Below are positions 9,749 through 18,813 of a stretch of DNA of 64,000 nucleotides, piece after piece. Location: contig NZ_AWQQ01000088.1 of assembly GCF_002607855.1 (NCBI RefSeq), positions 70,632-134,631 on the forward strand. Reading direction: 5' to 3'. Under the pieces are notes generated by a model. The model had not been told where the DNA came from. It ran no database searches and was given only the letters and a program-made list of their open reading frames with translations. The translations under genes were made by a program, and so were the position numbers. This DNA comes from Desulforamulus profundi (lineage in GTDB: Bacteria > Bacillota_B > Desulfotomaculia > Desulfotomaculales > Desulfotomaculaceae). Positions within the stretch are counted from its first letter, which is position 1, and every line of letters starts with the position of its first letter.

Positions 9749-10395
9749 ATGATACCACTGAAGGACGACATACCCTCGAGAAGATTTCCCATTGTAACGA
9801 TACTGATCATCCTTTTAAATACGCTGGCATGGCTTTATGAAGTGTCCCTGGGACCGTACATGGAAAATTTGATTTTTGCCTTTGGGGTTACGCCTGTGGA
9901 ACTGTTCCAGTTGGGACTGGGCGGCCAAGTGACTGTCATGACCACTGCCATGTTTTTGCACGGGGGTTGGATGCACTTTCTGGGTAACATGCTTTACTTG
10001 TGGATTTTCGGGGACAATGTTGAGGATCGCATGGGAAGAGTTCGGTTTTTATTGTTTTACTTGATTACCGGGTACATCGCTACCCTGGCCCATGTCTTTT
10101 CCGACCCGTCGTCCAATATCCCGTTAATTGGCGCCAGCGGGGCCATTGCCGGCGTGCTGGGCGGGTATTTTATCCTTTACCCCCATGCCAGGGTGCTGAC
10201 CTTAATCCCTATTTTTATCTTTATCCAGATTATTCATATTCCGGCCCTCTATTTCCTGGGCTTTTGGTTCCTGCTTCAAATTCTCAACCAGACCTTCAGT
10301 ATCCATGGAGCACAATCGGTGGCATTTCTAGCCATATTGGCGGTTTTGCGGCCGGCGCCCTGCTGGTAAGAATGTTCCAAAAGCATCGTTACTAA
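9749..10395 (+). CDS. Rhomboid family intramembrane serine protease, frameshifted
   Basis: Six-helix membrane protease. It has the family start (IPLKDDIPSRRFPIVTILII), the loop HGGWMHFLGNMLYLWIFGDN, and the catalytic Ser in GASGAIAGVLGGYFIL. The raw frame misreads the last helix. After a shift between about 10290 and 10330 the frame gives HIGGFAAGALLVRMFQKH, which carries the catalytic His, and stops at 10393-10395. The segment at the shift seems to have lost more than one base, since a GG-A-[FW]-x-A-H motif is usual there. Confidence 0.82.
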
Positions 10396-10644
10396 AAACG
10401 ATGAACAGGTGGTCATGGGATGGCCGGGGATTGGCTATAGTCAAAGGCATACAAATCCTCCTTCCTAACTTATGGTATGTTGCGTAATCCTTTCCGGTAC
10501 ATGCCAAACCAAAATTCTTCTCAAAAGGGCCGTAAACTTCCTCATCAAACAAAGGGGAATTTTGTTGAATACAGCAGGTTATCGGGTGGAAGATGGCGAA
10601 TATAGATTAGCATATATACTTATTCCACTTAAGGAGATGTAACA
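10396..10644. other. Gap without a supported gene
   Basis: 250 bases between the rhomboid gene and the acetyltransferase. An open frame on the minus strand lacks a ribosome binding site and overlaps the rhomboid end, so I do not call it. No hairpin or promoter stands out. Confidence 0.5.
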
Positions 10645-11100
10645 GTGCTAATAAGAAAGGCAAAAATTTCAGACGTTGAAGAAATACACCAACTAATCAG
10701 TCATTATGCTGCGGAGGGCCAAATGCTGGCCCGGGCACGGACAACCCTGTATGAAGGGATTCGGGAATTTTCAGTGGTGGAAGTAGAGGGGAAGGTGGTG
10801 GCTGTCGGTTCCCTGCACGTACTCTGGAGTGATTTGGCGGAAATTCGGGCACTGGCCGTTGCCCCTGCGTATATAAGAAAGGGCCTGGGCAAGGCCCTGG
10901 TAGAGACCTTCCTTCAGGAAGCAAGAGAATTGGAACTGCCCCGGGTATTTGCTTTAACGTATACACCGGAGTTTTTTGCTAAATGCGGTTTCCGGCTCAT
11001 TGATAAAGAAGACCTGCCCCAAAAGGTTTGGAAGGAATGTGTGAACTGCCCGCAATTCCCCAACTGCGAGGAAAGTGCGGTGATCCTGGAACTAAAATAA
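10645..11100 (+). CDS. GNAT acetyltransferase, N-acetylglutamate synthase-like (short ArgA type)
   Basis: 151-residue GNAT enzyme. It resembles stand-alone short N-acetylglutamate synthases: start LIRKAKISDVEEIHQLISHY, acetyl-CoA loop VAPAYIRKGLGKALV, and the C-terminal part FAKCGFRLIDKEDLPQKVW with a CVNCPQFPNC cysteine pair. Those features suggest acetyl transfer to glutamate for arginine synthesis, but no arg genes are nearby. The start is GTG after AAGGAGATG. Confidence 0.75.
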   Translation: MLIRKAKISDVEEIHQLISHYAAEGQMLARARTTLYEGIREFSVVEVEGKVVAVGSLHVLWSDLAEIRALAVAPAYIRKGLGKALVETFLQEARELELPRVFALTYTPEFFAKCGFRLIDKEDLPQKVWKECVNCPQFPNCEESAVILELK

Positions 11101-11114
11101 AGGAGGAATTAAGG

Positions 11115-11489
11115 ATGGAATTTATTAAGAACATCAGTGAACGGGCCAAGGACATCGGAGAAAAGGCCAAAGAAATCACAAAACGTTCCGGAGAATTATT
11201 GGAAGTCACCAAGATGCGCTACGAAATCAGCAAGCTGGAAAAAATCATGGTAAATAACATTGAAGCCATTGGCGAACTTTACTACCGCAAGTTTAAGGGT
11301 GAAGAAGAACTGGCGGCGGAAATTGAACGTTTGTGCCAGGCCACCCAGGGAGTGGAGCAGGATATTCAAAAACTGCGGGAACAAATCGAAAAATTAATGC
11401 CCAAACCGGCTGCTTGCCCCAAATGCGGCACCGAACTGCCCGAGGGCGCCAAGTACTGTCCCGATTGCGGTACCAAAGTTGCAGAATAG
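11115..11489 (+). CDS. Zinc-ribbon protein with coiled coil
   Basis: 124-residue protein. The first 95 residues form a charged helical coiled coil (IKNISERAKDIGEKAKEITK and on), followed by a zinc ribbon with two CxxC pairs, CPKCGTELPEGAKYCPDCG. The function is unknown. It starts 15 bases after the acetyltransferase stop with AGGAGG upstream, so they are probably cotranscribed. Confidence 0.75.
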   Translation: MEFIKNISERAKDIGEKAKEITKRSGELLEVTKMRYEISKLEKIMVNNIEAIGELYYRKFKGEEELAAEIERLCQATQGVEQDIQKLREQIEKLMPKPAACPKCGTELPEGAKYCPDCGTKVAE

Positions 11490-11540
11490 ACATTAATTAA
11501 CCATTTTTTACATGGGCTGCTATAAAGGAATATAGCCGGC

Positions 11541-11560
11541 AAATATAGAAAACTATATTT
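11541..11560 (+). promoter_or_regulatory. Small perfect hairpin in the ilvH leader
   Basis: AAATATAG, AAAA loop, CTATATTT: an 8-base AT-rich palindrome 55 bases before ilvH. It could be an operator. There is no T-run, so it is not a terminator. Confidence 0.35.
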
Positions 11561-11614
11561 TCATGTAACACTTCTGGTTATAAAACAGGTCTGTTGGTAA
11601 GGGGAGTTTTTTGC

Positions 11615-12130
11615 ATGAGACATAGTTTAGCCGTACTGGTATTAAACAAGCCCGGGGTACTGGCCAGAATTTCCGGGCTGATCAGTCGCCGCATGTTCAA
11701 TATTGAAAGTATTGCAGCGGGGTATACTGAAGATCCCAACATCACCCGTATTACCCTGGTGGTCCAGGGGGATGAAAATATTCTTTACCAGGTGGTTAAA
11801 CAGCTGAGCAAGCTGGTGGATGTCATTAAAATCCATGAACTGGCTGCTTCGGATTCTATCAGCCGGGAACTGGCCTTAATCAAGGTGAGGGCGGGTGATC
11901 CCGGCCGGCGGGCGGATATTGTTAATATCGTTGACATCTTCCGTGCCAATGTGGTGGATGTGAACAATGAAACCATGGTTATTGAACTCACCGGTAACGA
12001 AGAAAAAATTGATGCTCTTTGCAGTATGCTGCGGGAACACGGTATCGTGGAAATGGTCCGGACCGGTAAGATTTGCCTGGACCGGGGACCGGGAGCCGCC
12101 AAAGATGCCCCGGACAACCATCTGACATAA
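11615..12130 (+). CDS. ilvH: Acetolactate synthase regulatory small subunit
   Basis: 171-residue regulatory subunit of acetohydroxyacid synthase in branched-chain amino acid synthesis. The N-terminal ACT domain (VLVLNKPGVLARISGLISRR, then NIESIAAGYTEDPNITRIT) senses valine; the C-terminal domain follows (ELALIKVRAG to the IVEMVRTG end). The ATG at 11615 follows AGGGGAG. No large subunit gene lies beside it, which is unusual; the partner must be elsewhere. Confidence 0.92.
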   Translation: MRHSLAVLVLNKPGVLARISGLISRRMFNIESIAAGYTEDPNITRITLVVQGDENILYQVVKQLSKLVDVIKIHELAASDSISRELALIKVRAGDPGRRADIVNIVDIFRANVVDVNNETMVIELTGNEEKIDALCSMLREHGIVEMVRTGKICLDRGPGAAKDAPDNHLT

Positions 12131-12194
12131 ATTTACCGTTTTTGGGTATATATTAATAATATATAAACGAGTATTGAACAAGGGGGTCCGGTAG

Positions 12195-12470
12195 GTGTCT
12201 CAGGCTCAGATCAAACGAATCATGATTAGCCTACCCGACAGTCTGCTGGCGGAAGTGGACAACATTGTCGAGGAAGAAAGGGTCAATCGCAGCGAGTTCA
12301 TCAGGGAGGCAATGAAACTTTATATTGCCGAGCGCAAACGTCGCATACTGAGGGAACAAATGAAAAAAGGTTATCTGGAAATGGCAAAATTAAATCTGGC
12401 TCTGGCCATTGAATACCAGCATATTGAAACTTTTTCCCTTGGTTACGAGCTGGCCATAGCGGAGGGATAA
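12195..12470 (+). CDS. ndoAI: EndoAI antitoxin, CopG/ribbon-helix-helix
   Basis: 91-residue antitoxin. The N-terminal ribbon-helix-helix ([20 protein letters not shown], then [15 protein letters not shown]) binds DNA and autoregulates the pair; the C-terminal half would wrap the toxin. It starts at GTG after AGGGGG and ends eight bases before the toxin gene. In Bacillus this pair lies next to alr; here alr is 35 kb away. Confidence 0.88.
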   Translation: MSQAQIKRIMISLPDSLLAEVDNIVEEERVNRSEFIREAMKLYIAERKRRILREQMKKGYLEMAKLNLALAIEYQHIETFSLGYELAIAEG

Positions 12471-12477
12471 TACTTTC

Positions 12478-12828
12478 ATGCACGTCCGGCGTGGAGATGT
12501 ATTTTTTGCTGACCTCAGTCCGGTGGTCGGCTCAGAACAGGGGGGCATCAGGCCGGTATTAATCCTGCAGAACGATATTGGCAACCAATACAGCCCTACC
12601 ACCATCATTGCAGCCATTACCTCCCAAATCGCCAAAGCGAAACTGCCTACACATGTTGAAATTCAGGCCAAGGCCAGTGGGTTGGAAAAGGATTCGGTTA
12701 TCCTTTTGGAACAACTGAGAACCATTGATAAAAGCAGGTTGTTTGAAAAGGTTTCGTCTTTAAACGAGGATTTAATGTACAGGGTTAACCGGGCCGTCGA
12801 AATAAGCCTGGGATTGGTGGAAATCTAA
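12478..12828 (+). CDS. ndoA: EndoA/MazF endoribonuclease toxin
   Basis: 116-residue type II toxin that cleaves mRNA at specific short sequences. The MazF fold is clear: [31 protein letters not shown] with the catalytic Arg, TIIAAITSQ with the Thr, and the conserved end [14 protein letters not shown]. Length and sequence fit Bacillus EndoA closely. It is translated after its antitoxin and followed by a terminator. Confidence 0.93.
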   Translation: MHVRRGDVFFADLSPVVGSEQGGIRPVLILQNDIGNQYSPTTIIAAITSQIAKAKLPTHVEIQAKASGLEKDSVILLEQLRTIDKSRLFEKVSSLNEDLMYRVNRAVEISLGLVEI

Positions 12829-12838
12829 CATCATCATA

Positions 12839-12863
12839 AATACACTCCAAAGAGGGGTGTATT
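12839..12863 (+). terminator. Terminator of the ndoAI-ndoA operon
   Basis: Stem AATACACTCC / GGGGTGTATT followed by a T-run, ten bases after the toxin stop. Confidence 0.85.
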
Positions 12864-12882
12864 TTTATTAGGGAGTGATAGA

Positions 12883-13584
12883 ATGGTTCCGGTGATTGGC
12901 ATTACCAGTTCCTATGACAGGGAATCGGGCCGAACATTTTTAAGCAGGTATTATATCCAGGCGGTGGAAGCTGCCGGAGGATTGCCGCTGGTGCTGCCCT
13001 GTATCCTTTCGGACGGCACAGTGGATAAAATCTTGGGTTCTATCGACGGCTTGCTTCTTTCCGGCGGTGTGGATGTGGACCCCCTGTTGTTTGGGGAGGA
13101 ACCACAGCCGGCCATGGGAGACATCTGCCCGCAAAGGGACAAATTTGAACTGGCTCTCACCCGGCGGGCCCTGGCCCTAAATATACCTATCCTGGCCATT
13201 TGCCGCGGCCTTCAGGTGTTAAATATTGCGGCCGGTGGAAGCGTCTTACAGGATATCGGGTCGACGGTTAATAACCCACTCAAACATGACCAGCAGGCTC
13301 CCCGGTGGTATGGCACCCACACCGTCAATATCCTGCCGGACAGCAAACTGGCAGACCTTTGGGGAACCAAATTGGTGGTAAATTCCTTCCACCACCAGGC
13401 GGTAGACAGAGTGGCGGAAGGGTTCCGGGCTACGGCCTGGTCCGCTGACGGAGTGGTGGAAGCAATGGAGAGTACTGCCCATCGATTTGTGGTAGGAGTA
13501 CAGAGTCATCCCGAGTGTATGTACCAGGACCCCCGTATTTTAGAATTGTTTAAGGGTTTAATAAAAGCGACACAAAGAACCTAA
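12883..13584 (+). CDS. Class I glutamine amidotransferase-like hydrolase (peptidase C26)
   Basis: 233-residue hydrolase of the gamma-glutamyl-GABA hydrolase/PuuD family. The nucleophile elbow is LAICRGLQVLNIAAGG (Cys), with HPE near the end (VGVQSHPECMY) for the His-Glu pair and LLLSGGVDVDP as the oxyanion loop. It probably removes gamma-glutamyl groups from amines or peptides; the substrate is not known. It starts at ATG after GGGAGTGA. The amidohydrolase gene follows 27 bases later. Confidence 0.85.
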   Translation: MVPVIGITSSYDRESGRTFLSRYYIQAVEAAGGLPLVLPCILSDGTVDKILGSIDGLLLSGGVDVDPLLFGEEPQPAMGDICPQRDKFELALTRRALALNIPILAICRGLQVLNIAAGGSVLQDIGSTVNNPLKHDQQAPRWYGTHTVNILPDSKLADLWGTKLVVNSFHHQAVDRVAEGFRATAWSADGVVEAMESTAHRFVVGVQSHPECMYQDPRILELFKGLIKATQRT

Positions 13585-13611
13585 CTAATTCGTTGACCAG
13601 GAGGTACATTC

Positions 13612-14769
13612 ATGTTTGCCATTATCAACGGAACGGTACTTACCATGGCCGGCCCGCCCGTCATCAGAGGGACCGTTTTGGTGGAGGACGGTAAGATTGT
13701 GCATGCGGGGCAGAAAATTCCCCTGCCCAAGCATATTGAAGTGATCGATGCTACAAGTAAGATCGTCATGCCGGGCTTGATTGACGCCCATACCCATGTC
13801 GGCATTATGGAAGAAATCTACCGTATTGAAGGGGACGACACCAATGAAACCAGCGACCCGGTAACCGCCCACCTGCGGGCCATTGATGCGGTAAACCCGG
13901 CGGATCTAGGCTTTCGGGATGCCCTGGCCGGCGGGGTGACCACCGTGGTCACCGGTCCCGGCAGCGCCAACATTGTGGGTGGCGAAATGGTGGCCATGAA
14001 AACCCACGGCACTGTGGTGGATGAAATGATTGTCCGCTTTCCGGCCGGGCTCAAGTGCGCCCTGGGAGAAAACCCCAAGCGGGTTTACGGCAGCGGCAAT
14101 AAAATGCCTGCCACCCGTATGGCCTCGGCGGCCCTGCTCAGGGAAACCCTGGTGGCGGCACAGAATTACCTGGTAAAACAGGAGCGGGCAATGACTGACA
14201 ACACTACCCCACCGGAACGCAGCCTGAAGATGGAAGCTGTCATCCGGGTTCTCAGGAAGGAGGTTCCCCTGCGGGTGCATGCCCACCGGGCGGATGATAT
14301 TATGACTGCTGTCCGTATTGCCCGGGAATTTGACGTAGAGCTGGTGGTGGAACACTGCACCGAAGGACACCTGATCGCCCCCTGGCTGGCAGCTGCCGGG
14401 GTAAAGGCTGTGGTAGGCCCCATCATCAGTAACCGGGCCAAGGTGGAACTGATGAACCGGAGTCTGGAGACCGCCCTGGCCTTAAGTCAAGCCGGGGTTC
14501 CCTTTGCCATTATGACCGACCACCCGGTGGTGCCGATTCATTATCTCAGCCTGTCCGCCGGGCTGGCGGTGAAAGGGGGCCTGCCGGAGGAAGAGGCATT
14601 AAAGGCCATCACCATTTATGCAGCCAGGCTGGTGGGTATCGACCACCGTGTGGGCTCCCTGGAACCGGGCAAGGATGCCGATATCATTATCATAGATCGT
14701 TCTCTATTTGACCCAAACCACCAGGTTGAGCAAGTTTTTGTACAGGGCCAACAGGTAATTGCAAAGTAG
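13612..14769 (+). CDS. Amidohydrolase (imidazolonepropionase-like)
   Basis: 385-residue metal-dependent hydrolase. Motifs in order: MPGLIDAHTHVG (HxH metal ligands), PLRVHAHRADDI and ELVVEHCTEG (further His), AIMTDHPVVPI (catalytic Asp), and the C-terminal LVGIDHRVGSLEPGKDADIIII that closes the composite beta sandwich. It belongs to the imidazolonepropionase-related group common in clostridia, with unknown substrate. A strong AGGAGG precedes the ATG, and it is probably cotranscribed with the C26 peptidase, suggesting a joint role in amide or peptide breakdown. Confidence 0.85.
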   Translation: MFAIINGTVLTMAGPPVIRGTVLVEDGKIVHAGQKIPLPKHIEVIDATSKIVMPGLIDAHTHVGIMEEIYRIEGDDTNETSDPVTAHLRAIDAVNPADLGFRDALAGGVTTVVTGPGSANIVGGEMVAMKTHGTVVDEMIVRFPAGLKCALGENPKRVYGSGNKMPATRMASAALLRETLVAAQNYLVKQERAMTDNTTPPERSLKMEAVIRVLRKEVPLRVHAHRADDIMTAVRIAREFDVELVVEHCTEGHLIAPWLAAAGVKAVVGPIISNRAKVELMNRSLETALALSQAGVPFAIMTDHPVVPIHYLSLSAGLAVKGGLPEEEALKAITIYAARLVGIDHRVGSLEPGKDADIIIIDRSLFDPNHQVEQVFVQGQQVIAK

Positions 14770-14894
14770 GAAAAATTTCCTAAGAAAATTTATTATAAAG
14801 AAGGATTTACTAAACTCCCGTCGAAACAATAGGTAAAATGGCAATATGTGCCTTTTATGGAACTTTGTCACAATATGTCGGGAGGCGTAGAAAT

Positions 14895-15302
14895 ATGAAA
14901 AAAGCACTCGATGTTTTAATCGTGGATGATCAGGCGGGAGTGCGCTATCTTTTGGAGATTCTGGTGAAAGAATCGGGCCACCGGGTCTATACCGCTCAAA
15001 ATGGTGTTGAGGCGGTGGATAAAGTACGAACCATAAAACCGGACTTAATCTTTATGGATGTACGCATGCCCATTATGGGGGGACTGGAAGCCCTGGGAAA
15101 AATTAAGAAAATTGCTCCGGGAACAGATGTGGTTATGATGACCGCCTACAGTGCGGAAGACACAGCTACCATTGCCATGCAAAAAGGTGCTTTGCTGTGT
15201 ATGAGCAAGCCCTTTGATGTGGATGAAGTTAAGAACCTGCTGGATAATTTTGCTAGAAATTTCAAAACCTATGAACAGGCTTGTATCGAAAATTATGCTT
15301 AA
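14895..15302 (+). CDS. Single-domain response regulator, Spo0F-like
   Basis: 135-residue receiver domain with no output domain. Acidic pocket VLIVDDQAGVR, phospho-acceptor Asp in LIFMDVRMPIMGG, switch Thr in VVMMTAY, Lys in SKPFDVDEV. Architecture and the YLLEILV helix resemble Spo0F, the phosphorelay intermediate for sporulation, but no kinase or phosphotransferase gene is adjacent. A GGAGGCG site precedes the ATG. Confidence 0.8.
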   Translation: MKKALDVLIVDDQAGVRYLLEILVKESGHRVYTAQNGVEAVDKVRTIKPDLIFMDVRMPIMGGLEALGKIKKIAPGTDVVMMTAYSAEDTATIAMQKGALLCMSKPFDVDEVKNLLDNFARNFKTYEQACIENYA

Positions 15303-15303
15303 T

Positions 15304-15332
15304 CGGTTCTCATCATCAGTTGGTGATGGAAC
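15304..15332 (+). terminator. Stem-loop after the Spo0F-like gene
   Basis: GGTTCTCATCA pairs imperfectly with TGATGGAACC. A seven-T run follows about 20 bases later. A weak terminator. Confidence 0.4.
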
Positions 15333-15402
15333 CTTTCATTTGTGCAGGATTTTTTTATGGCTGTTGAATAGTATTAAAACAACTATATAGGATGTAACCA
15401 AT

Positions 15403-15497
15403 GGGGGGGTCCGGTGAGGCGGGCTGAGATAAGCACCCGGTTGATGTGCTTGACCCTTTGAACCTGATCTGGTTAATACCAGCGAAGGGAATGTGGG
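15403..15497 (+). ncRNA. TPP riboswitch (THI element)
   Basis: The thi-box is clear: GGCTGAGATAAGCACCC, then ACCCTTTGAACCTGATCTGG and TTAATACCAGCGAAGGGAA. It lies 68 bases before thiC and senses thiamine pyrophosphate, repressing thiC when TPP is abundant. The distance suggests control of initiation or a short terminator between. Confidence 0.96.
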
Positions 15498-15564
15498 AAA
15501 CTTTTTTGACTAATGCCCATCATTCCTATGGGTATTTTTATTTTGCCGACAGGAGGAGAAAACA

Positions 15565-16863
15565 ATGACGCAGATGTTAGCGGCCAGAGCAGGAGAGATC
15601 ACACCTGCCATGCGCCGGGTGGCTGAAAAGGAAAAAGTAAGCCCCGAATTTGTCCGGCAGGGTGTTGCCGAGGGAACCATTGTCATTCCTGCCAATATCA
15701 ACCACAAGAGTCTGGACCCTGCTGGCTTTGGCAAAGGTCTCAGGACCAAGGTAAACGCCAATATCGGCACTTCTACCAGTTTTCCCGATATTGAAAAAGA
15801 ACTGGCAAAGCTCAAGGTTGTCCTGGAGTCCGGGGCAGATGCCGTCATGGACCTGAGCACCGGCGGGGAGATTGACCGGGGGCGCCGTCGCATTATCGAG
15901 GAGAGCACCATCGCAGTGGGGACGGTGCCCATCTACCAGGCCTTTTTAGAAAACCGTGAAAAACGCGGCAGCATGATCGCCATGTCCGCCGAGGACCTTT
16001 TTGAAGTGATTGAACGGCATTGCGCCGACGGGGTGGATTTTATCACCGTGCACTGCGGCATCACCCTGGAGGTCCTGGAGCGCATCAAGAACCAGTCCCG
16101 CATCACGGACATCGTCAGCCGGGGTGGTTCTTTCCTTACCGGATGGATGCTGCACCACGGTAAAGAAAACCCCCTGTACGAGCAGTACGACAGGCTGCTG
16201 GAAATCTGCCTCCGCTACGATGTAACCCTGAGCCTGGGGGATGGCCTGCGCCCGGGCTGTTTGGCGGATGCCACGGACAGGGCACAAATACAGGAACTCA
16301 TTATCTTGGGCGAACTGGTGGACCGGGCCAGGGCCAAAGGCGTTCAGGCCATGGTCGAGGGGCCGGGGCATGTTCCCCTGGATCAAATTGCCGCCAATGT
16401 TCAGGTGCAAAAGACCCTTTGCAAAGGCGCACCCTTTTATGTGCTCGGCCCCCTGGTAACCGACATCGCTCCCGGTTACGACCATATTACCTCCGCCATC
16501 GGCGGCACGGTTGCCGCCGCTGCAGGTGCCGATTTTCTTTGTTATGTCACCCCGGCGGAACACCTGGGTTTACCCACCCTGGAAGATGTCCGGGAAGGCA
16601 TTATGGCCTCCCGTATTGCCGCCCACGCAGCGGATATCGTGAAGGGCGTTCCCGGCGCCCTGGACTGGGATAAGCAAATGGCAAGGGCCCGCAAGGCCCT
16701 GGACTGGGATCAACAAATCGCCCTGGCCATCGACCCCAAGAAGGCTGCTAAATTCCGCCAGGAGCGAAACCCGGAAGGCCATGAGGCCTGCACCATGTGC
16801 GGGGATTTTTGTGCCATGAAAATTGTGGCGCAATACCTGGGCAAAGAACCGGAGAGCTGCTAG
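15565..16863 (+). CDS. thiC: Phosphomethylpyrimidine synthase ThiC
   Basis: 432-residue radical SAM enzyme that turns aminoimidazole ribotide into HMP-P for thiamine. Motifs include [50 protein letters not shown] and [12 protein letters not shown], and the C-terminal 4Fe-4S site [11 protein letters not shown]. The length is that of the clostridial short form. It lies under a TPP riboswitch; thiL follows after a small gene. Confidence 0.97.
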   Translation: MTQMLAARAGEITPAMRRVAEKEKVSPEFVRQGVAEGTIVIPANINHKSLDPAGFGKGLRTKVNANIGTSTSFPDIEKELAKLKVVLESGADAVMDLSTGGEIDRGRRRIIEESTIAVGTVPIYQAFLENREKRGSMIAMSAEDLFEVIERHCADGVDFITVHCGITLEVLERIKNQSRITDIVSRGGSFLTGWMLHHGKENPLYEQYDRLLEICLRYDVTLSLGDGLRPGCLADATDRAQIQELIILGELVDRARAKGVQAMVEGPGHVPLDQIAANVQVQKTLCKGAPFYVLGPLVTDIAPGYDHITSAIGGTVAAAAGADFLCYVTPAEHLGLPTLEDVREGIMASRIAAHAADIVKGVPGALDWDKQMARARKALDWDQQIALAIDPKKAAKFRQERNPEGHEACTMCGDFCAMKIVAQYLGKEPESC

Positions 16864-16919
16864 AAGATGTTTTCAACCATGTGATAATGGCAATACTACC
16901 CGGTAGTAACAACCGGGGG

Positions 16920-17147
16920 ATGCTCTTGACCTTGCAACAGATAATCCAGCAAATCTCCACCCTTGCTGTGGCGGCAGCAGCCTTTGTATTTTGGATGTGG
17001 TTGGCCTGTAAGGTCATGAAAACCATACCTGCTATTACCAGCAAATTGGGTTTGGGTGAAACGCCGGGGCTTATTGTGGCAGTCATTGCCCTCTGGCCGC
17101 TGTTCGCTTTAACCTATCAACTGTTTCGTTTCTTCCTTCACTCGTAA
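16920..17147 (+). CDS. Small membrane protein, unknown
   Basis: 75 residues with two hydrophobic helices (STLAVAAAAFVFWMWLACKV and TPGLIVAVIALWPLFALTYQ). The ATG at 16920 is preceded by GGGGG at very short spacing, and an upstream ATG at 16888 is possible. The function is unknown. It sits between thiC and thiL. Confidence 0.55.
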   Translation: MLLTLQQIIQQISTLAVAAAAFVFWMWLACKVMKTIPAITSKLGLGETPGLIVAVIALWPLFALTYQLFRFFLHS

Positions 17148-17223
17148 CGTCAAGTCCTCTATCTTTCCCAGATAGGGGACTTTGCTATATAATAACCATA
17201 GTTTGGCAGGAGAGGAGCTATCC

Positions 17224-18234
17224 GTGTTGAATCTTTCACAGGTTGGCGAATTTGGCTTGATAAACCTGTTAAATAAAAAGATGATTCATTCTCCCGCCGG
17301 GGTGATTGCCGGCATCGGAGACGATGCGGCAGTTTTGCAGTGCCCCGGGGACTGCTGGCAGCTGTTTACCACCGATATGATGGTGGAGGGTATCCATTTC
17401 CGGTTGGACTGGTCCGCTTATTTTGATGTGGGTTACAAGGCCCTGGCAGTGAATATCAGCGATATTGCGGCCATGGGGGGCAGACCCAGCCATGGCGTGG
17501 TGTCCATCGCCATCCCCGGACATACCCGGGTGGAAGATGTGGCTGAACTTTACCGGGGACTCAAGGAAATAGCCGGCAAGCATAAAGTGAACCTGGTAGG
17601 CGGGGACACGGTAAAATCTCCCGGCCCGTTGGTGGTGAACATTGCCCTGTTGGGGGAAGTGACGGCGGGTAGGGCTGTTTTTCGCTCCGGCGCCAGGCCG
17701 GGGGATACTATTTATACCACCGGAAATCTGGGAACCGCCGCGGCGGGCCTTTATTTGCTTTCCCAAAACGGCGTCTGCCCGCCGGAACTGAGGGACAGGG
17801 TCATCCGGGCCCACCTGCGTCCGGAACCCCGGGTATCAGAGGGTATCCTCCTGGGCAGCCTGGAGGGGGTTGCCGCCCTGGACGACAACAGCGACGGGCT
17901 GGCGGCAGAATTAAGGGAAATCTGCCGGGCCAGTTCGGTGGGCTGCCTGGTTTGGGAGAAGGCTTTGCCGGTTCTGCCCGGGGTAAGGCAGTTGGCCTCG
18001 CAGGCCGGCACCGGCGTTCTGGACTGGGTGATGAACGGCGGTGAAGATTATGAACTGCTGTTCACCCTGCGGCCCGACCGGAGGAAGCCTGTGGAAGAAG
18101 CCTTGCACGAAGCAGGCATTCCTTTTACCGCCATCGGGGTCGTTGTGCCTGAACCGGAGGGACTTTCGGTGGAACGATGTGACGGAACCAGGGAAATCAT
18201 TGCAATGCAGGGTTATAATCATTTCGCGGAATAA
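17224..18234 (+). CDS. thiL: Thiamine-monophosphate kinase
   Basis: 336-residue kinase forming TPP from thiamine phosphate and ATP, the last step of the pathway. Motifs: GIGDDAAVLQ near the start, TTDMMVEGIHFRLDW, VNISDIAAMGGRP, GGDTVKSPGP and the C-terminal NGGEDYELLFT. I prefer the GTG at 17224 with AGGAGAGGAGCT upstream over an ATG at 17182 that lacks a site. It follows thiC after one small gene. Confidence 0.95.
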   Translation: MLNLSQVGEFGLINLLNKKMIHSPAGVIAGIGDDAAVLQCPGDCWQLFTTDMMVEGIHFRLDWSAYFDVGYKALAVNISDIAAMGGRPSHGVVSIAIPGHTRVEDVAELYRGLKEIAGKHKVNLVGGDTVKSPGPLVVNIALLGEVTAGRAVFRSGARPGDTIYTTGNLGTAAAGLYLLSQNGVCPPELRDRVIRAHLRPEPRVSEGILLGSLEGVAALDDNSDGLAAELREICRASSVGCLVWEKALPVLPGVRQLASQAGTGVLDWVMNGGEDYELLFTLRPDRRKPVEEALHEAGIPFTAIGVVVPEPEGLSVERCDGTREIIAMQGYNHFAE

Positions 18235-18250
18235 AGAAAGTATAATAATG

Positions 18251-18283
18251 CAATAAGTCAACAATAAGTCAACAATAAGTCAA
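18251..18283 (+). repeat. Three perfect copies of an 11-base unit
   Basis: CAATAAGTCAA occurs three times head to tail directly after thiL and before tsaE. The unit is not a multiple of three and lies outside genes. Confidence 0.9.
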
Positions 18284-18327
18284 GCCTGACCCCGTTTTGT
18301 GTGGTAATACTATGGAAAGGTGATTGG

Positions 18328-18813
18328 ATGAGCGTGGTGATGGTAAAAAGCCATTCTCCGGCGGAGACAAAGCAGCTTGGTGAAAAAATGGCGGCCTTGT
18401 TGCAACCCGGGGATGTCATATGCCTGAATGGTGATCTGGGTGCCGGGAAAACAGCGTTTTCCCAGGGGATTGCCAGGGGGTTGGGGGTTGACGGTCCTGT
18501 CACCAGCCCCACCTTTACCTTAATTAACGAATATGAAGGAAGACTGCCCCTCTACCATTTTGACGTTTACCGCCTGGCTGGGCCGGCAGAGATGGAAGAC
18601 CTGGGCTATGAGGAATACTTTTACGGGCAGGGTGTCTGCCTGGTGGAATGGGCCCAGCGGGTAGAGGAAGTTTTACCCCGGGAGCGTTTGGATATATTAC
18701 TGACCAGGGATGAAGGTCCAGAGGAAATACGGCTGGTCCATTTCATGCCAAAGGGCGGTCACTATCAGCAATTGGTGGAGGAGTTGATGAAGATTGTTCG
18801 TTCTGGGCATTGA
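18328..18813 (+). CDS. tsaE: tRNA t6A biosynthesis ATPase TsaE
   Basis: 161-residue P-loop ATPase needed with TsaB and TsaD to make threonylcarbamoyl-A37 in ANN-decoding tRNAs. Walker A is NGDLGAGKTAFSQG; the family motif VTSPTFTLINEY and the LVEWAQRV segment are present. The ATG at 18328 has AAAGGTGA upstream. The gene overlaps tsaB by 20 bases, so the cluster is an operon. Confidence 0.95.
   Translation: MSVVMVKSHSPAETKQLGEKMAALLQPGDVICLNGDLGAGKTAFSQGIARGLGVDGPVTSPTFTLINEYEGRLPLYHFDVYRLAGPAEMEDLGYEEYFYGQGVCLVEWAQRVEEVLPRERLDILLTRDEGPEEIRLVHFMPKGGHYQQLVEELMKIVRSGH

Noticed and set aside
10328..10552. Minus-strand frame of 74 codons after the rhomboid gene
   Set aside because: No ribosome binding site, overlaps the rhomboid C-terminus, and no family is recognised.
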